NCBI GenBank assembly: GCA_036924085.1
Contig: JAVGWX010000002.1
Span: 154,220,571 to 154,284,570, forward strand
Length of the DNA stretch: 64,000 nt
Source of the DNA: Ariolimax columbianus
Taxonomy: Eukaryota; Mollusca; Gastropoda; Stylommatophora; Arionidae
Direction: 5' to 3'
Shown here: one piece after another, positions 33,086-46,400 of the stretch
Position numbering within the stretch: the stretch's first letter is position 1
Layout of the letters: each line of letters begins with the position of its first letter
Program-made: the position numbers and the translations under genes
The notes under the pieces: model-generated
Told to the model about the DNA's origin: nothing
Databases searched by the model: none
The model's input: the letters and a program-made list of their open reading frames with translations, nothing else

Positions 33086-33977
33086 ACATTCTGTTGTTCT
33101 CACTTTTTGCCTGATGCCATGAAATGCAATACACACAAAAATTAGCAAATAAAGCAGACTCTGGATTATCTGGGATGGTTGGAGCAATAATTTACTCGGT
33201 TTGTACAAAACCTGGATAATCTCCATCAACAAGATTTGTTTCATAAATTGGTAACATGACTTTATGACTTGAAATACATTCTTTCATATTTTATTTTGAT
33301 TCTGACATCACTGAGAAAAATGTACATAGGTTCATTATTTATGGACATAAATGCATCAAATAAACTTTGTTTTGAAGAACTGTTGATACTTTTGTGGAAA
33401 AATTGCCAGAAAAATGGATAGTAACAATTTGAACCATGGACAAATTTAAGTGAGTTAAAATATTTTGAATATTCAATTGTCTGCCCTTTAAACATTTTTT
33501 TATTTTTTACAACATATTTATTCCTTCCACTAATCAAATTTAAGCAATTTACTGATATTTTCATGTTCTGTAACTATTGTGCTTCACAATGAGTACTATA
33601 TTTAACTGCACTATGGTGTGAAGCAGTAAAATGGAAAATGCATAGGGTGACATTTTTCTAAACCTAAAAAGAGTGAAGTCCTGAAAGAGTTCAATAATAT
33701 TATAAAATATTAAAATAAACTTTTTTTTCTCTTAAATGTCTACTGCCCCAGTTATTTCTCACACTACATTGAGGCGACCCACGTATAATTGAGTCTACTT
33801 CACAGGATATGAGACAGGACAGGTTTTCTTACACGTCCATGGAAATCTGGAAGGACGTGTGGATGGATGTAAAGCTTTACAATGAATGTCTTTTGTTTTG
33901 ACAGTGTGATTATTTCTATCTGGCATGTGCTAGTAAACACTGCTGATTGTGTCACTCAATATCACCATTATAGCAGC
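33086..33977. other. Unassigned AT-rich DNA
   Basis: Very AT-rich. The minus frame 33564-33262 (100 codons) has no recognisable motif. Sequence near 33155-33230 (gactctggattatctggg, then its near complement) looks like part of a DNA-element end, but no element was defined. Confidence 0.35.
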
Positions 33978-34070
33978 CAGCTGCTGTCTCTGTGCGAGTA
34001 CATGAACGTCCTAGGCAACAACAGCTGCTGTCTCTGTGAGAGTACATGAACGTCCTAGGCAACAACAGCT
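33978..34070. repeat. 44-bp direct duplication
   Basis: Two copies starting cagctgctgtctctgtg at 33978 and 34022, differing at one or two bases, with a third partial start at 34066. Confidence 0.9.
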
Positions 34071-34834
34071 GCTCCTATCAATACATTACATGCCTTGTCA
34101 GATTACACGTCACAGAACTTGAGATAAGAGATCAGTGATGCCGGTAAAGGGAGACGATCTAGCATTTGTAAACCTGAGCGTGGTCTTGGCAGACAGGAAA
34201 TGATGACAATTCGGCAGGCAGACAGCAGACTTCTGGGTGTTCCTATATAAAATATTTCAGCAAAGGAAGAACAATCAGTTCAGTTGGAGGGTAGGGAGGT
34301 CGACACCATGAGACCATAGTCATAATAAACCTTCTGTCTCTTTAGTCAAATATTTTTAATAACATTTATAAGAAAAATAATTGCCTTTCTTGCAGTCATA
34401 ACTATCAATATTATGGCCAAGAACAAAATGTAGCTGACTTTACTTACAGTGCTTAAGCTACCATCAAACCAATCACTTTTTTATCATACGGGCAAGATGG
34501 AACAGGAGCTACTATACTCACAGGTTTATTTTTCAAATAAAAATAATGCACTTACGACTTAGATTACACACAAACAAAATTAATATCAGATCAAAATATC
34601 ACAAATCATACCAACTAAATACTACTGCTACCTACATACTAGCACACGTAAATCTATTGCCTCTTGACCAAAAAATTAATTTAATTACCTAAACAAATAA
34701 TACACACTTAAACTGATTGCTTCCTGGCCAAAAATTAAAGTTTTGACTACTCAACTTTCGGCCCAGTTAAAAATTAAAACAAGCCTGTGATTAACGATTT
34801 GACGTAGTCACTCCACATCTACCATGTTGTGTTT
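34071..34834. other. Unassigned DNA
   Basis: Nothing recognised. A TATA-like ctatataaaatat at about 34243 has no gene behind it. Confidence 0.35.
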
Positions 34835-35140
34835 GAGGTCCTTTCTTTTTCTCGTAACATATAGTTTCTGTATGACTGGATAGCTGGCCTCATGCCCTAA
34901 TCTTCTCAGTCTGCATTGACTTAGCCCTCCTTTCTACCATAGGTGTAAATTAGTTGTCTTTTCTTTTTCAAGTTGCTTTTATTTTCTATATGACTGGGTA
35001 GCTGGCCTCATGCCCTTATATTCTCAGTCTGCGTTGACTTAGTCCCTCCTTTCTACAATGGGTGTAAATTAGTTGTCTTTTCTTTTTCAAGTGGCTTTTA
35101 GCTTCTACAGAATGGGGTAGCCAGCCCCATGTCTAATACT
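34835..35140. repeat. ~118-bp tandem duplication, about 2.5 copies
   Basis: The unit contains gactgggtagctggcctcat ... agttgtcttttctttttcaa. Copies start near 34877, 34996 and (diverged) 35112. Confidence 0.85.
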
Positions 35141-35744
35141 CCACAGTTGTCCCTTATGACAGACTTTGTAAGTTACAGTGTTAGTAGTCTTTGCTCCTTT
35201 TTTGGTCTCCGATAACACAAAGTCAATTAGCAAAATGTAGAATTATGTAGCATTTATAAGAAAGTGTTTACTTTTCATGCAGACATTGCTACATTGTTTT
35301 TGTGGAACAATACACTGGCTCCCGCCGTTTGGCCCAATGCCATCTAATGGTATCTGCAAGTGTTTGTTAGTTGTTGTTTAGTCCCATACAAAGTGCTCCA
35401 TTTAGCTGGCTTCGGAGGAAGAATCATTTAGTTGAGCACTGGAAATTCAAAGAGATGATGGTCAAAGGATTTTTATAGGTGTGTACACAGCTGGCACTCT
35501 GTTGTGGCTGTATTATGCTCACATGTCTGTTAAAAGTGGCTTATGTTGAGTTCTTAGCTTAAAAATCATGCTCTGATTCCACCTTGTGAGTTGACTGATG
35601 ATGTCATTTGGATTGCCATATGTTTGTTTTTCTCTCCCAGTGTTTCCAATAGCCTATCTGTTTAGCCAAATGCTCTTGTTTGTTGTTCTTATGGGTTGTC
35701 TGGCTATTTGAAGAGCGATTACTTCAAAAGTTATTGTTGTCACC
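35141..35744. other. Unassigned DNA
   Basis: No gene or clear element was recognised. Confidence 0.35.
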
Positions 35745-36040
35745 ACCATATGTGAGAATGAGGAGTAATCAAGATCAGACAAAACACACTGATCAAGACC
35801 TCACCTAACTTTCTCATTCGTGCTCCTGGAAAAAGGCTGTGTCACAACAGTCTGTCCAACAAGATGGAGATCGTCACTGTAATCCCCCTAGTCGTGAGCA
35901 TACTGAGAGTCCCTGCATTGCACTACAACCAAGAGTCCATCTTCTCAAGTATTTCTTGGGATGTTAGATGAGCCACTGTAACCCAGCACAAAAGAAACGT
36001 CATCGAGAGTTAACTCAACAACAGGTAGCTATGAACAACC
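35745..36040 (+). repeat. Dispersed repeat family A, copy 1
   Basis: Shares diverged but collinear sequence with 50505-50815. Matching blocks include actgatcaagacc, aggctgtgtcacaacag, cactgtaatccc, gcactacaacca and gagccactg. It has no protein motif. Family unknown. Confidence 0.75.
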
Positions 36041-37429
36041 ATACCAGCAAATAGTTGTATTTTTTGTTTGACCAACTGAATAGGCATCAAACTGGTTGTG
36101 GTACAACTACAATTTTCAACAGAATGTAGGGTAGTAAGATTACATACATCTACAGGACTGGTTCATCATCGCTTCCAGTTGGCTGGATGGAAGAGACATC
36201 AGCATGGCAACTAGAAAGTTGCGTGGATTTTAATCCTGAGTCGACAGACAGACAGACATACAAGCAAAAAGGTAGGTAGATAGAAAGGGAGGAAGGGAGA
36301 GAAGAGAGAGATAAAGAAATTAGCAATTTGTCATCTGAGTTTTGACACTTGTCTCAGACTATGAGATTCAAATCTTCCAAATTTCGTCAGATTATAAATG
36401 ACTAATTCTCTATCTATGTATGTCTAGCATGGAGTTGTTCTCACTATCTGTTGGATTTCTCAATTTTTCACTCATATTTTTCTTAACCTTTTACACCCTA
36501 AACTGCATTTTAGAACAAAGTGGTATTTTTTAACCTACTAAATTTTATTCCGCCATTCTTGGTTTCATCGTCAGACTTTGTGATTTCCCATGGTGTTGAC
36601 TTGCAATGAGATGATGCATTTATTGCTTAAAAAGAAGCCTGCCATTGATTTTAATGAATCATGGCTTCAACACGTCTGTGTCTGTCAGGCTTGTAAATAG
36701 AAAAACTAGTAGCTTCTAGGCCTAAACCCCAGACAAGATTGCTAGATTCTGTGAAAATGTAAATATTAACTTTTGTCCATCTGTCACTTTAGGTTCAGCA
36801 GTAACAGCCTCAATATCGATATCAGTATCATAATGTCTATCATGTCTACATTTTCTATCACAATAGTATCAATATCCAAACCAGAAACACTATTTATCAC
36901 CACTCTAATTTCTGCTATTATTTCAGCACATTTTTCATATGAAATGACAAAAAGCTGCAATTTTTACAATTTGAAAACTTGTAAATGATCTTTTAGACCT
37001 TTTATCAATATCATTTTGGTCTCAAATTAATAATTGATATCTAGCGAGGCTGTAAAAACATGAACGCTTGGTTTCATACAAACATTGAATTGCTTCATTA
37101 ATTCTACAATAAGGGCATTCCCTTGGCCTGAATTGGTCTCCTGAAAATACGTGGCCACTTTCTACCGGGCTAAGGTGCAAAGGGTTAAAGTATCTGATTT
37201 CACATGATGTGGTCCGTCACTACTTTCATTGTCTGCTGGTATGAGTTATCACCTGGGTGGTTCCAAAAATAGTCAAAATAGAACCACTGTTTCCTTCCTT
37301 ACCTGTCATAATAGGCATCTAAAGAAGGTTGTGCATGAGGCAGGCAATCTCACTATGCAAGAATCATTGCTATGAAGCTGCACAAGAAATGATTGGAACC
37401 AGGCTTACCTAAAATCTGGTTATGGTAAG
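36041..37429. other. Unassigned DNA with purine-rich microsatellite
   Basis: A short gacagacagacagaca/gaggaagggagagaag microsatellite lies at 36240-36320. A relative of the 32235 dispersed repeat lies at 37325-37400. No gene motif was seen. The missing ASB1 terminal exon was looked for here and not found. Confidence 0.4.
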
Positions 37430-37616
37430 TAAGTCAAATAAAATGTTGTGCCCAAATGGGAAACAGAACATACTGGCTACACAAAAGATTATGCCTATTA
37501 CCAGTTGAACAGAAGAGAGCAGATCGTGGTCTTCAGACTCCGCACAGGCCACAACAGACTGAGGTACCATCTATTCAATAAACTGAAGATAGGTGGCACT
37601 GACGAATGCTTTAACT
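37430..37616 (+). mobile_element. I-group LINE fragment (RNase H tail), interrupted by CR1
   Basis: The plus strand encodes KWETEHTGYTK, then YAYYQLNRREQIVVFRLRTG and HNRLRYHLFNKLKIGGTDEC. This is nearly the same as the polyprotein at 13610-14518. It stops where the CR1 3' end begins. The LINE's own 3' end reappears at 39986-40018. Confidence 0.9.
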
Positions 37617-39985
37617 TAACTTAACGTCTTTATACTGGTTTAGAAGACCCTGCAGAGTCTGTACACAACCAGTTACATTTACATCACCTTGCTCTAAAAG
37701 CTATGCGCATCCAGTTTATTCTTAAATGCATTAACTGTCCCTGCCTCCACTACCTCCCCTGGAAATGCACTCCAAGCATTCACCACTCTCTGACTAAAAA
37801 AGATATTTCCTAATATCTAATCTGGACCTCTCTTTAGTCAGCTTGTAGCTATGCCCTCTTGTTATTGTGGGTGGCTGTATTTTAAAAAACTTGTTATAGT
37901 CTAATTTATCCATTCCTCTGGTCATCTTATAAACCTGTATTAAGTCACCACGAATTGTTCACTCTTCTAGACACTGTAGGCCGGTTTTTCTAAGTCTTTC
38001 CTCATAACTATAATTCTGGAATCCCACTATCGCTCTTTTTTGTATTCTTTCCAGCATGTTTATATCCTCTCTATGATAAGAACTCTACACCTGTACAGAG
38101 TACTACAATCTAGGTCTAACTAAAGCTTTATACAGTTTGACTATCACTTCCTTGCTCCTATGTTTAATATTTCTTTTTATCATATAGGCTCTGGGATCTT
38201 GGAGCTGTCTTCTTTTGTGTAGACTGTGCCAAAGTACTGATTGAGTAGATTAGCTGCCTCCCTATTCTCACTTATTTTCCCTGTACTGTCTATGAGAGGG
38301 CCTACTTTTGTCTTTCGTTCTTTGTTTATTTCTAACATAAGAGAAGAAGCTTTTACTATCAGTCTTGATCCTCTGAGCAAGTTTTTTTTTCGAAGTCTAT
38401 TTTTGCTGTTTTACTCGCTTTCTGGGATATGTTTTGCTTGTCCAAATATTTTAAATGTGTTTCTTTTGATTTACCTGCCTCTATATATTTTTTCTATGCT
38501 TTATTTTTCGCTCTTCTACATTTCACTACAAATCTAGTTATCCACTTTTTGTGCTTGCGGTTTACCTCCCTACATGGAACACATTCCTCTTTTAGCTTTT
38601 CTAGAACTGTTTTAAAACTCCCCCACTCCTGTTCAACATCTGTTTCTATAACAATATCTTTCCAGATTATGTGGTTCGCTGCCTCTTTCATCCTCTTAAC
38701 ATCTGCTTTAGAGTAGTTGTATGTTCGTGTGTTTATGTTTACTTCTTTCCCTGCAATAAGATCCCAACGGATGATTTGAGGGTCATTTGAGCCAAACAGT
38801 TCCCCAATGGTAACGTTTTCAATCATATTTTCCTCTGTAGTAAAAACTAGGTCGAGTGTGATTTTGCCTCTGGTGGCTGTTTCTACATGTTGAATTAAAA
38901 AATTGTCAGTTATGCACTTAACAAAAGGTTTTGACTCTACAAGTGCTTCTGCCATATCCCATTTTATTTCTGGAAAGTTGAAATCCCCCATTAATAATAA
39001 TTTCCCTTCACTTGCCTTTGCTATGCTACTAATCAGCTCCTCATCTTCCTCTTTTTGACTTGATGGACATCTATAGCACACTCCAATCACTGTTTTTTCA
39101 CCCCCACTTTCTATTTCTCCCCATACACTTTCATTTTTGTTACTACATGATAAATCATCTTTGATCGTTATATTAACAGAATTTATACAGTATAATAAAA
39201 CACCACCTCCCTTAGTCTTGTCTCCAACTATCCTATCTTTCCTTAACATTGTATATTCCTCTATTTCAAGTTCACTATCTGCACTGTCCTCATATGTCCA
39301 TGATTCTGTTAACCCTATTATATCTGGTTTTTCTTCTTCTACATACAGTTCTATTTCTTCTCTTTTATTTACTATGCTTCTCACATTTGCATAAAAACAT
39401 TTTAGTTTGTAATGTTGTTGGTTTTCCACTTTTTGCTTCTGCTTTATCATTTTAGTGTTTGCTTTTCCACTACTTATTTCACACTTTCATGACCACAACT
39501 CTCCCCTTCGACTACATCCTCTATAGCACCCTATTGTAGGCCTATCTTTAGTCTCATACTTCATAGGCCTTACTAGTTTAAATTTCTAACATTGATTAAA
39601 CATATACTTTGCTACAACATTCTGTCCTATCTCATTTAGATGTAAACCTCCCCTGTCTAACATTTTTCTTTTGTCTAATTTCACATCAATAAATTCCATT
39701 CCCATGTCCGCACACATCACCTGCAACATAAGGTCGATACCTATTATTTTGCTATCTAGATAATCTGACCCATCTGCTCTATCTAAAATGCCCATCATTG
39801 TGACCTTTCTAAACTTTTTTTCCTTAAGTGTTCCCAAAAGACTTTTATATTTATCCATAATTATTTCTGTACCATCTCTCTTTACATTATTTGTTCCTAC
39901 CAATACCACAACGTGATTGTTTCCTTTGTCATCTATCTTCTTTATTCTCCCTTCTATGACCTCTATTTTGTTTCATCGAACAAAT
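37617..39985 (-). mobile_element. CR1 LINE lacking its RT core, with ORF1 esterase
   Basis: Minus strand. The SGNH-type esterase part of ORF1 lies at about 39945-39586 (VLVGTNNVKRDG, FIDVKLDKRKML, GGLHLNEIGQNVVAKYM). ORF2 endonuclease is at 39450-38494 (CFYANVRSIVNKREEIE, IGLTESWT, LLMGDFNFPEIKWD, GSNDPQIIRWDL). After a linker the frame ends at KIPEP near 38190 and joins directly to MIKRNIKHRSKEVIVKLYKA, so nearly the whole reverse transcriptase is deleted. The tail continues through LEYCVQVWSS and YEERLRKTGLQCL to a 3' end with a gttaagttaagttaaag tail at 37617-37630. It sits inside an I-group LINE copy. Such an RT-less element could move only with an enzyme supplied from elsewhere. Confidence 0.88.
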
Positions 39986-40018
39986 TCAAGTTGACGTCTG
40001 ACAGCGTACGAAGAAGAA
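39986..40018 (+). mobile_element. I-group LINE 3' terminus
   Basis: gtctgacagcgtacgaagaagaaa matches the 3' end of the LINE at 13583-13620 (gtctgactgtgtacgcagaag...). It would be the right part of the copy interrupted by CR1. Confidence 0.6.
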
Positions 40019-40319
40019 ATCAAATGTTGTACCTACGCTTCAACAAATTCAGCGAATGGAAAATTATTGCTATTATCAATAGCTGGTTATTTATCTTTTT
40101 TTTTTCTGTCTTCATTGGAATGTTTGAATGTCTTAGCAATGGTGATAGTTGGCATGTCATTATATTTGTGTTATTGCTTCTATCTCCTTGTCCACTCTGC
40201 TGTCACCTGCGGACATGTTTGCTGGTCAACTATTTATTATACCAAATCTGAAAATGTAAAATGCACCTAGTAATAAATCATAGATAGTGTTTGTCGGAGT
40301 CTAAATATCTGAAACTCAC

Positions 40320-40478
40320 CTCGCAATAGATCAAGTGTCTGTTTGGCCAAGTCTGAGCCAGTCAGATCTTTTTCGAGCCATTGGTCAAGGTCACCCACAT
40401 TGACCTGGACACCAAAGTTGTAGAAGAAGCTGATAACTCGTATCCTGCTGTAGCAGAATCGGGTGTGATAGCAGAAAT
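40320..40478 (-). CDS. ASB1: ASB1-like exon D
   Basis: Acceptor gtgtgttccag, then FCYHTRFCYSRIRVISFFYN, FGVQVNVGDLDQWLEKDLTG and SDLAKQTLDLLR. The donor GTGAGT at 40319-40314 leaves phase 1. The FGVQVNVGDLDQW segment aligns with ASB1 EFGANLNLVKWE just before the SOCS box. Phase and order support membership in the same gene. Confidence 0.75.
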
Positions 40479-43400
40479 CTGGAACACACATTTCAAGGAT
40501 CAAAGTCAACATATTCCCCAATAGATATCTTAAGTATTTTTTAGCAAGGAATTATACTTGGTATGTTTGAGAACTAGAAACGAGGCATCCTAAAGTATTC
40601 ATATAAAAAAAGAGGTGAGACAACAGTGTATGCTATCCGCTGATCTGTTTAATATTTACACAGACAAAATTTTCTAAAAATTAGAGAAAATGTCTGGATT
40701 GAATATAGGAGGACGAAGTATGAATAATATCAGATACGTGGGTGATACAGTGTTAATGGCAGAGAATCCAGAACATCTACAGAACCTAATGGATATGATA
40801 AACAGCAAGAGCCAGCAGCGTGGGCTGGAAATCAACATAAAAAATACTAAAGTTCACCAAAAGGAAAGAAAGTCCACAAGTTGACATCCACATAAATGGA
40901 GACAGCCTTATACTTTGGCCAGCTAATAATGAATGATGACACATGCAAAGGGGAGATAATTGAGAGATTGCAATGACAAAGAATACATTAAACTACATGA
41001 GACATATACTTTTGTCCAAGCAGTTGTTTCAGAAATTAAAAATAAGAATCATTAAATGCTATGTGCATTCATTTTTATTGTATGGAGTAGAAACCTGGAT
41101 TCTGATAGAGAAAATGATTGAGGTCTTTGAAATGTGGGTCTTCAAAAAACTTGGACAAGTTTCTTGCAAAGATAGGAAAGCAAATAGTGAGGACCTGAAC
41201 AGCTGAAATCGGAGATGTTTCTGAAGGGAATAAAAAACAGAAAAACAAAATATTTTGGTCTCATGTCAAACGACATGACAGTCTGCTGAAGGAAGAGTGG
41301 AGAGCCAGAGGCACAAATGGACAGACAACATCAAGATGTGGTCAGGACACAATCTAACTGAGCGAACCGACATGACACTGGACAGTTTGAACCAAGAAGA
41401 GAGCTGGTTGATCCATTACCGTCAACCTGCGCTGTGGAGATGGCACATGATGAAACTCAGTTCAACATTTGTCACTGTATTAAATACAAATCAGCTTTTA
41501 AGCACGTCTCTCAACATTCTCTGCTTAACCATTTTCAGTCCCATACGGTAGAACTCCCTAATGCACAAAACATCAGTTAGTGTGATTCGGTCAAAATTTA
41601 TATCAACACCGATGTTTCGCATCATCGCTTAGCTACAGCCATCCAGGTTTAGAAATAACATCATCGCTTAGCTATAGCCATCCAGATTTAGAAATAACAT
41701 TATCACTTAGCTACAGCCATCCGGGTTTAGAAAAAACATTATCACTTAGCTATAGCCATCCAGGTTTAGAAATAACATTATCACTTAGCTACAGCCATCC
41801 GGGTTTAGAAAAAACATTATCACTTAGCTATAGCCATCCAGGTTTAGAAATAACATTATCACTTAGCAACAGCCATCCAGGTTTAGAAATAACATTATCA
41901 CTTAGCTACAGCCATCCGGGTTTAGAAATAACATTATCACTTAGCTACAGCCATCCGGGTTTAGAAATAACATTATCACTTAGCAACAGCCATCCAGGTT
42001 TAGAAATAACATTATCACTTAGCTACAGCCATCCGGGTTTAGAAATAACATTATCACTTAGCTACAGCCATCCAGGTTTAGAAATAACATTATCACTTAG
42101 CAACAGCCATCCAGGTTTAGAAATAACATTATCACTTAGCTACAGCCATCCGGGTTTAGAAATAACATTAACAATGATGGAATATCTGGGACAGTCACAG
42201 TTTACATTTAATGTTTTTTCTGGACAAATAATCAACTTTTACATGTGTGCCGAATGTATTAAAGGTCTGCTTTCCTCGAAACAGAAATTGGACTTCAAGA
42301 CCAGAGAAATGATTTATTATTTGATCAGGCTAACATTCACGCATCTGGTTTATATGTGAATATTCTTTGTCCTCTTTTCCTCTTTGGCGTTCATCTGGAA
42401 AAGGAGATTTTGTTTCATTGTGTCATAGTTTGGAGCGAAGTTGTACGTTCCAGACCAAAGCAACTGACTTTAGCAAGGTATAACATGGACTGGGTTTGCT
42501 TCACTTTTTGCTCCCTATTTTTATTAGCCAGACTGCACTGATGCAGCCTTTTCTAGGGCCACCATTTGGAACCGCAATATAGTGTTGTTCAGCTAAGGTT
42601 TGCTGACCCTGATGCAAACAGCCAGCTATTAGTCACAGGCTGTTGTCAGCTCATTCCCTGATGTGTCTGCAGCCCTAGATATTCAATACAAGTCTGATTC
42701 ATACTTTGACTGGAACACAGAAGAAAGGCAAGGTGGTAGTGCTTTAGACCAAAAAGCACAGAAATACACCCTACGTGATGAGTACCAGACAAACAATTAT
42801 AAGCTGTATATTCTCCTCCACATTATTAACATTTAATGCTTCACATACTAATATATATTTTGATCATGAGTACTTAAAATTTAGCACTCATAATTTTGTT
42901 GTGATGAAAATGTGACCTAATTAATTTCTCACTATGGTAGTCAACTTTCAAAATTTGTAACTTTTCTGTTTGTTTGTCAATAAATATAATTTTCTTGTGT
43001 GTAGAGACACAATTGAATAACGAACATGTGGGTGTTATTGTTTTTGTTTTGTGTTTATTAGTTTCTGAGATACAAAAAGATAAAGTTGAAAATTTATGAA
43101 AATCTCTGACAAAAATTTGGACTCGACCACTAGGCCTAGTCGCTCCGATAGAAAACCATGGAAACCACAACAATGTATCGATACTGTGTTTACAATATCG
43201 ACACAACTGTTAATTTCCAATTTAAACGTAGTTCTTTAATCTAAACAAACAAAATAAACAGATCTACTCGATAAAGATCGTTCCCAACAACCTACTTCAC
43301 CTTTCATAAAAAGTCGGCTTGCTCCAAACAGCGTATGCAAAATTTAAACTGTTCAAAAGCCATTTGTAATCTAACATACAATACTTTAACCAGCAAAATG

Positions 43401-46400
43401 TCGTGTAGATATGGTGACGTATTCAGCATTACAAAAAATGGCTGTTCGGGAGTGTCTCCGTTCAAACAAACAAAAATTTTTACGCACACCGTTTTTGTAG
43501 GCCGAGTTGGTCCGCTAGGGTGTTACGAGGGCGTGCTAAAGGCTAAAGTCATAGATCTCTCCGCACATAGGCCCACCTTGTGGTGGTTGGAGGGCTTGTG
43601 TGCCCCAGTGACCTCGGGAGCTATGCCGGCGAGAGTTTTGCTTCTGGCAGGGTCACCCAAGCTAGATAGGTCCTGAGGAAGAGACCAGACCAAGGGGCTG
43701 AGGAGTAGATGGAACCCTTTAGGTGTGGACATCGAACCCACTGGTGAGTAGTACAAGCTCTGGTCCACACCAATCCATCCTTACTTCATGGGTTAAATGC
43801 TTTTCTTGTCTCACTCCTTGCTTTCGCCCTCTATCCATCCCTGTGAAGACTATATCAAACCACCGCTGCCTTGTGGTAGTTCCAGAAAGAACAAAGGCTA
43901 AGGCAACAAAGCCTGAATAGAAAATGTGGGCAGGCAGAGCCCATAAGCCTGGTAAGGCAATCTGTATATGGAAGGAGGCATCCAGAGTGAAAACCTCAAT
44001 CGTCGAAGTCGGAAGATGTAGGCCCAAGTGGCACAGGAGTAGAAAATGGATATCTACATAAAACAACGGATATTATGCAACAAACACTAGACTATATGGG
44101 ACGTGACCAGGTAGGGATGATGCTGGGCCCTCGGCCTCAAAGGGGTCCAACCAATGCTAATGGGACCACAAACTCTGACACTTCCGGGAAGTCCAGGGAA
44201 GATCAGAGTAATGCTACTGGACAAAAACTTAAAATTGTGCAGTGGAATGCTGAGGTGGTGAGACCTAAGAAACTGGAATTAGAAAAGTTCCTGAAAGAGC
44301 AAGAAATCGATGTATGTTGTATACAGGAAACATACCTCACCAGTGATCACAGATTCTTGATAAGAGGATATTAAATCGTCCGACTGGACAGAAAAGATCG
44401 ACCAAAAGGGAGAGTCTTGACTGCCATCAGGAACAAGTACCCGGCCTGGGAAGTTCAGACATCTAATCTACATGACACAGAGCACATAAGTATTGGCTTG
44501 GGAACCTTGGAAGGAGACCTCACAATGTGTAATTTCTATTCTCAACCAGACAAACATATACACCTGAAGAATATCAGACTGGGTACCCATGACTGGATGA
44601 TCGTCTGTAACAGTCATTCTCCATACCTAAATGCCAAAGGAGAGGAGAGGACTTTATCATAGCCAACAGCCTAATCACACTAAACAAACCTGATGACCCA
44701 CACACATACTACTCTAGGTCCTACATGACCTACTTTCTGTCTCACATCCTCGTTTCAACAATGCCTCGACTGCCTGGAACATATCCTCGTCTGCAAACAT
44801 ACACTCGGTGGCTGCATCAAGGCAAGTAAACCTGGGGTTATACATGTTCTGGGTGCTCCTCCTCTTGTGGCGAAGCTTATCTGGGTGTGCACCATGCTCC
44901 AGCAACAACTGTAGGAAAGGTCAAAGTTCACATACATAAATAAAACAAGATAGATCCTTGGAATAATGTACAAGAATCACATCTCAACATTCTTAAGGCA
45001 ACCCATCAGAAGGTCAGATCGTATAAAGAACTTCTGACTGTTGTTAAAACATACAAGGTCATGGTAAGGTCATATATCACGATCCAATTAACAATCCAAC
45101 ATTATACTCAGTCCAAGAACAAGATAGATAGGAAGACCCTGGACAGATTATGTTCAGAAATAGACTGGGAAAATCTTGAAAGATAGAGAAAGACTGGCAA
45201 TGGATAGACCGGTGAAAATAGACATTTCAAATTCACTGAGATTTGGTGCCCTAAACACCACCTGGATTATGGGAAAGAAGAATAATTAATTATCAAATGT
45301 TTATCAACCCTGGTTAGCAGTCATGGGATATTGGACATGCTTATTGTCAGTGTTACTGCAGAGATAGACTCTGGCTTTAGGCTAAAGAACAGAACAAAGC
45401 TAAGATTATGCAAGCATACCATGACGTACTGGATATCCCGGTTCATGAATGCCACGTACAGCGGTGTCGACGAGTTACCAGCATCACCATCAGGACATGC
45501 TCCAGCCTGCAACAACTTTCTGGCACAGTCTAAACGTCGGTTCTTCACTGCCACAAACAATGGAGTTTGACATTTGACATCAGTTGTGTCAATGCTGGCC
45601 CCAGAATTTATTAAGTGAGTAAGGCATTCCAGGTGACCTCCTTGCAGATAAATACACAAGATAATAAGAGTAAAAAAAATTTAATTTTGCAAGAATGATC
45701 TGCATAGCGGTAAGGAAAGCACAACAATTAAATTAAATATATAAAGTTATGACTGAGAAGGTTGAGGCATATGTAATATCCTAATCCTAAAATGCGTAGA
45801 CAAGGTTACAAAAGTAGTTTCTGGAAGAAAATGGGACAAAGGCACATAGAACAGGAAATCTTAGGAAGATGTGCCATATACTGTGAGTACCTCAAGCCAG
45901 GATCACCAAGCAATCACTGAAGTAAAACTGAAGAGGAAAAAAAAGATAGAGGAAGGCAAAAGAATACATAGAGATGAGACTTAAATGAAGATTGAAAAAA
46001 AACAATCTGGGTATATCTAGAAAGAACTAGAAAACAATGCACAGTACAGGACTGTTTGGGGAGAATTGGTTGATGACTTATGCACCTCAAGTTGAAGAAG
46101 AAGAAGAAAAAGAACAAGACATTGTAGGTGTCTTCCTGACAGACAAACTGGCAAGACGACAAAAATAATTGATTATAATAGAGCAACAATTGAATTTACA
46201 AAAATAAAGCTAAATAAATGAATGAAACAAATAGTTATGATTATAAAGAAAACACATCAAACTTACACTCTACCAGACGAACCAAGTGTTTGGCAATTTT
46301 TGTCTTAACAGTGCAAGTAAAATAACACAGATTGTTAAATAATTCCCTTAAAAAATTAATTTTAACTAAAATAACAGACCTGCAAATTATGGTTATTAAA

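Noticed and set aside
34240..34320. Possible core promoter (ctatataaaatat followed by cagttcagtt)
   Set aside because: No gene or open frame follows, and the region is AT-rich enough for this by chance.
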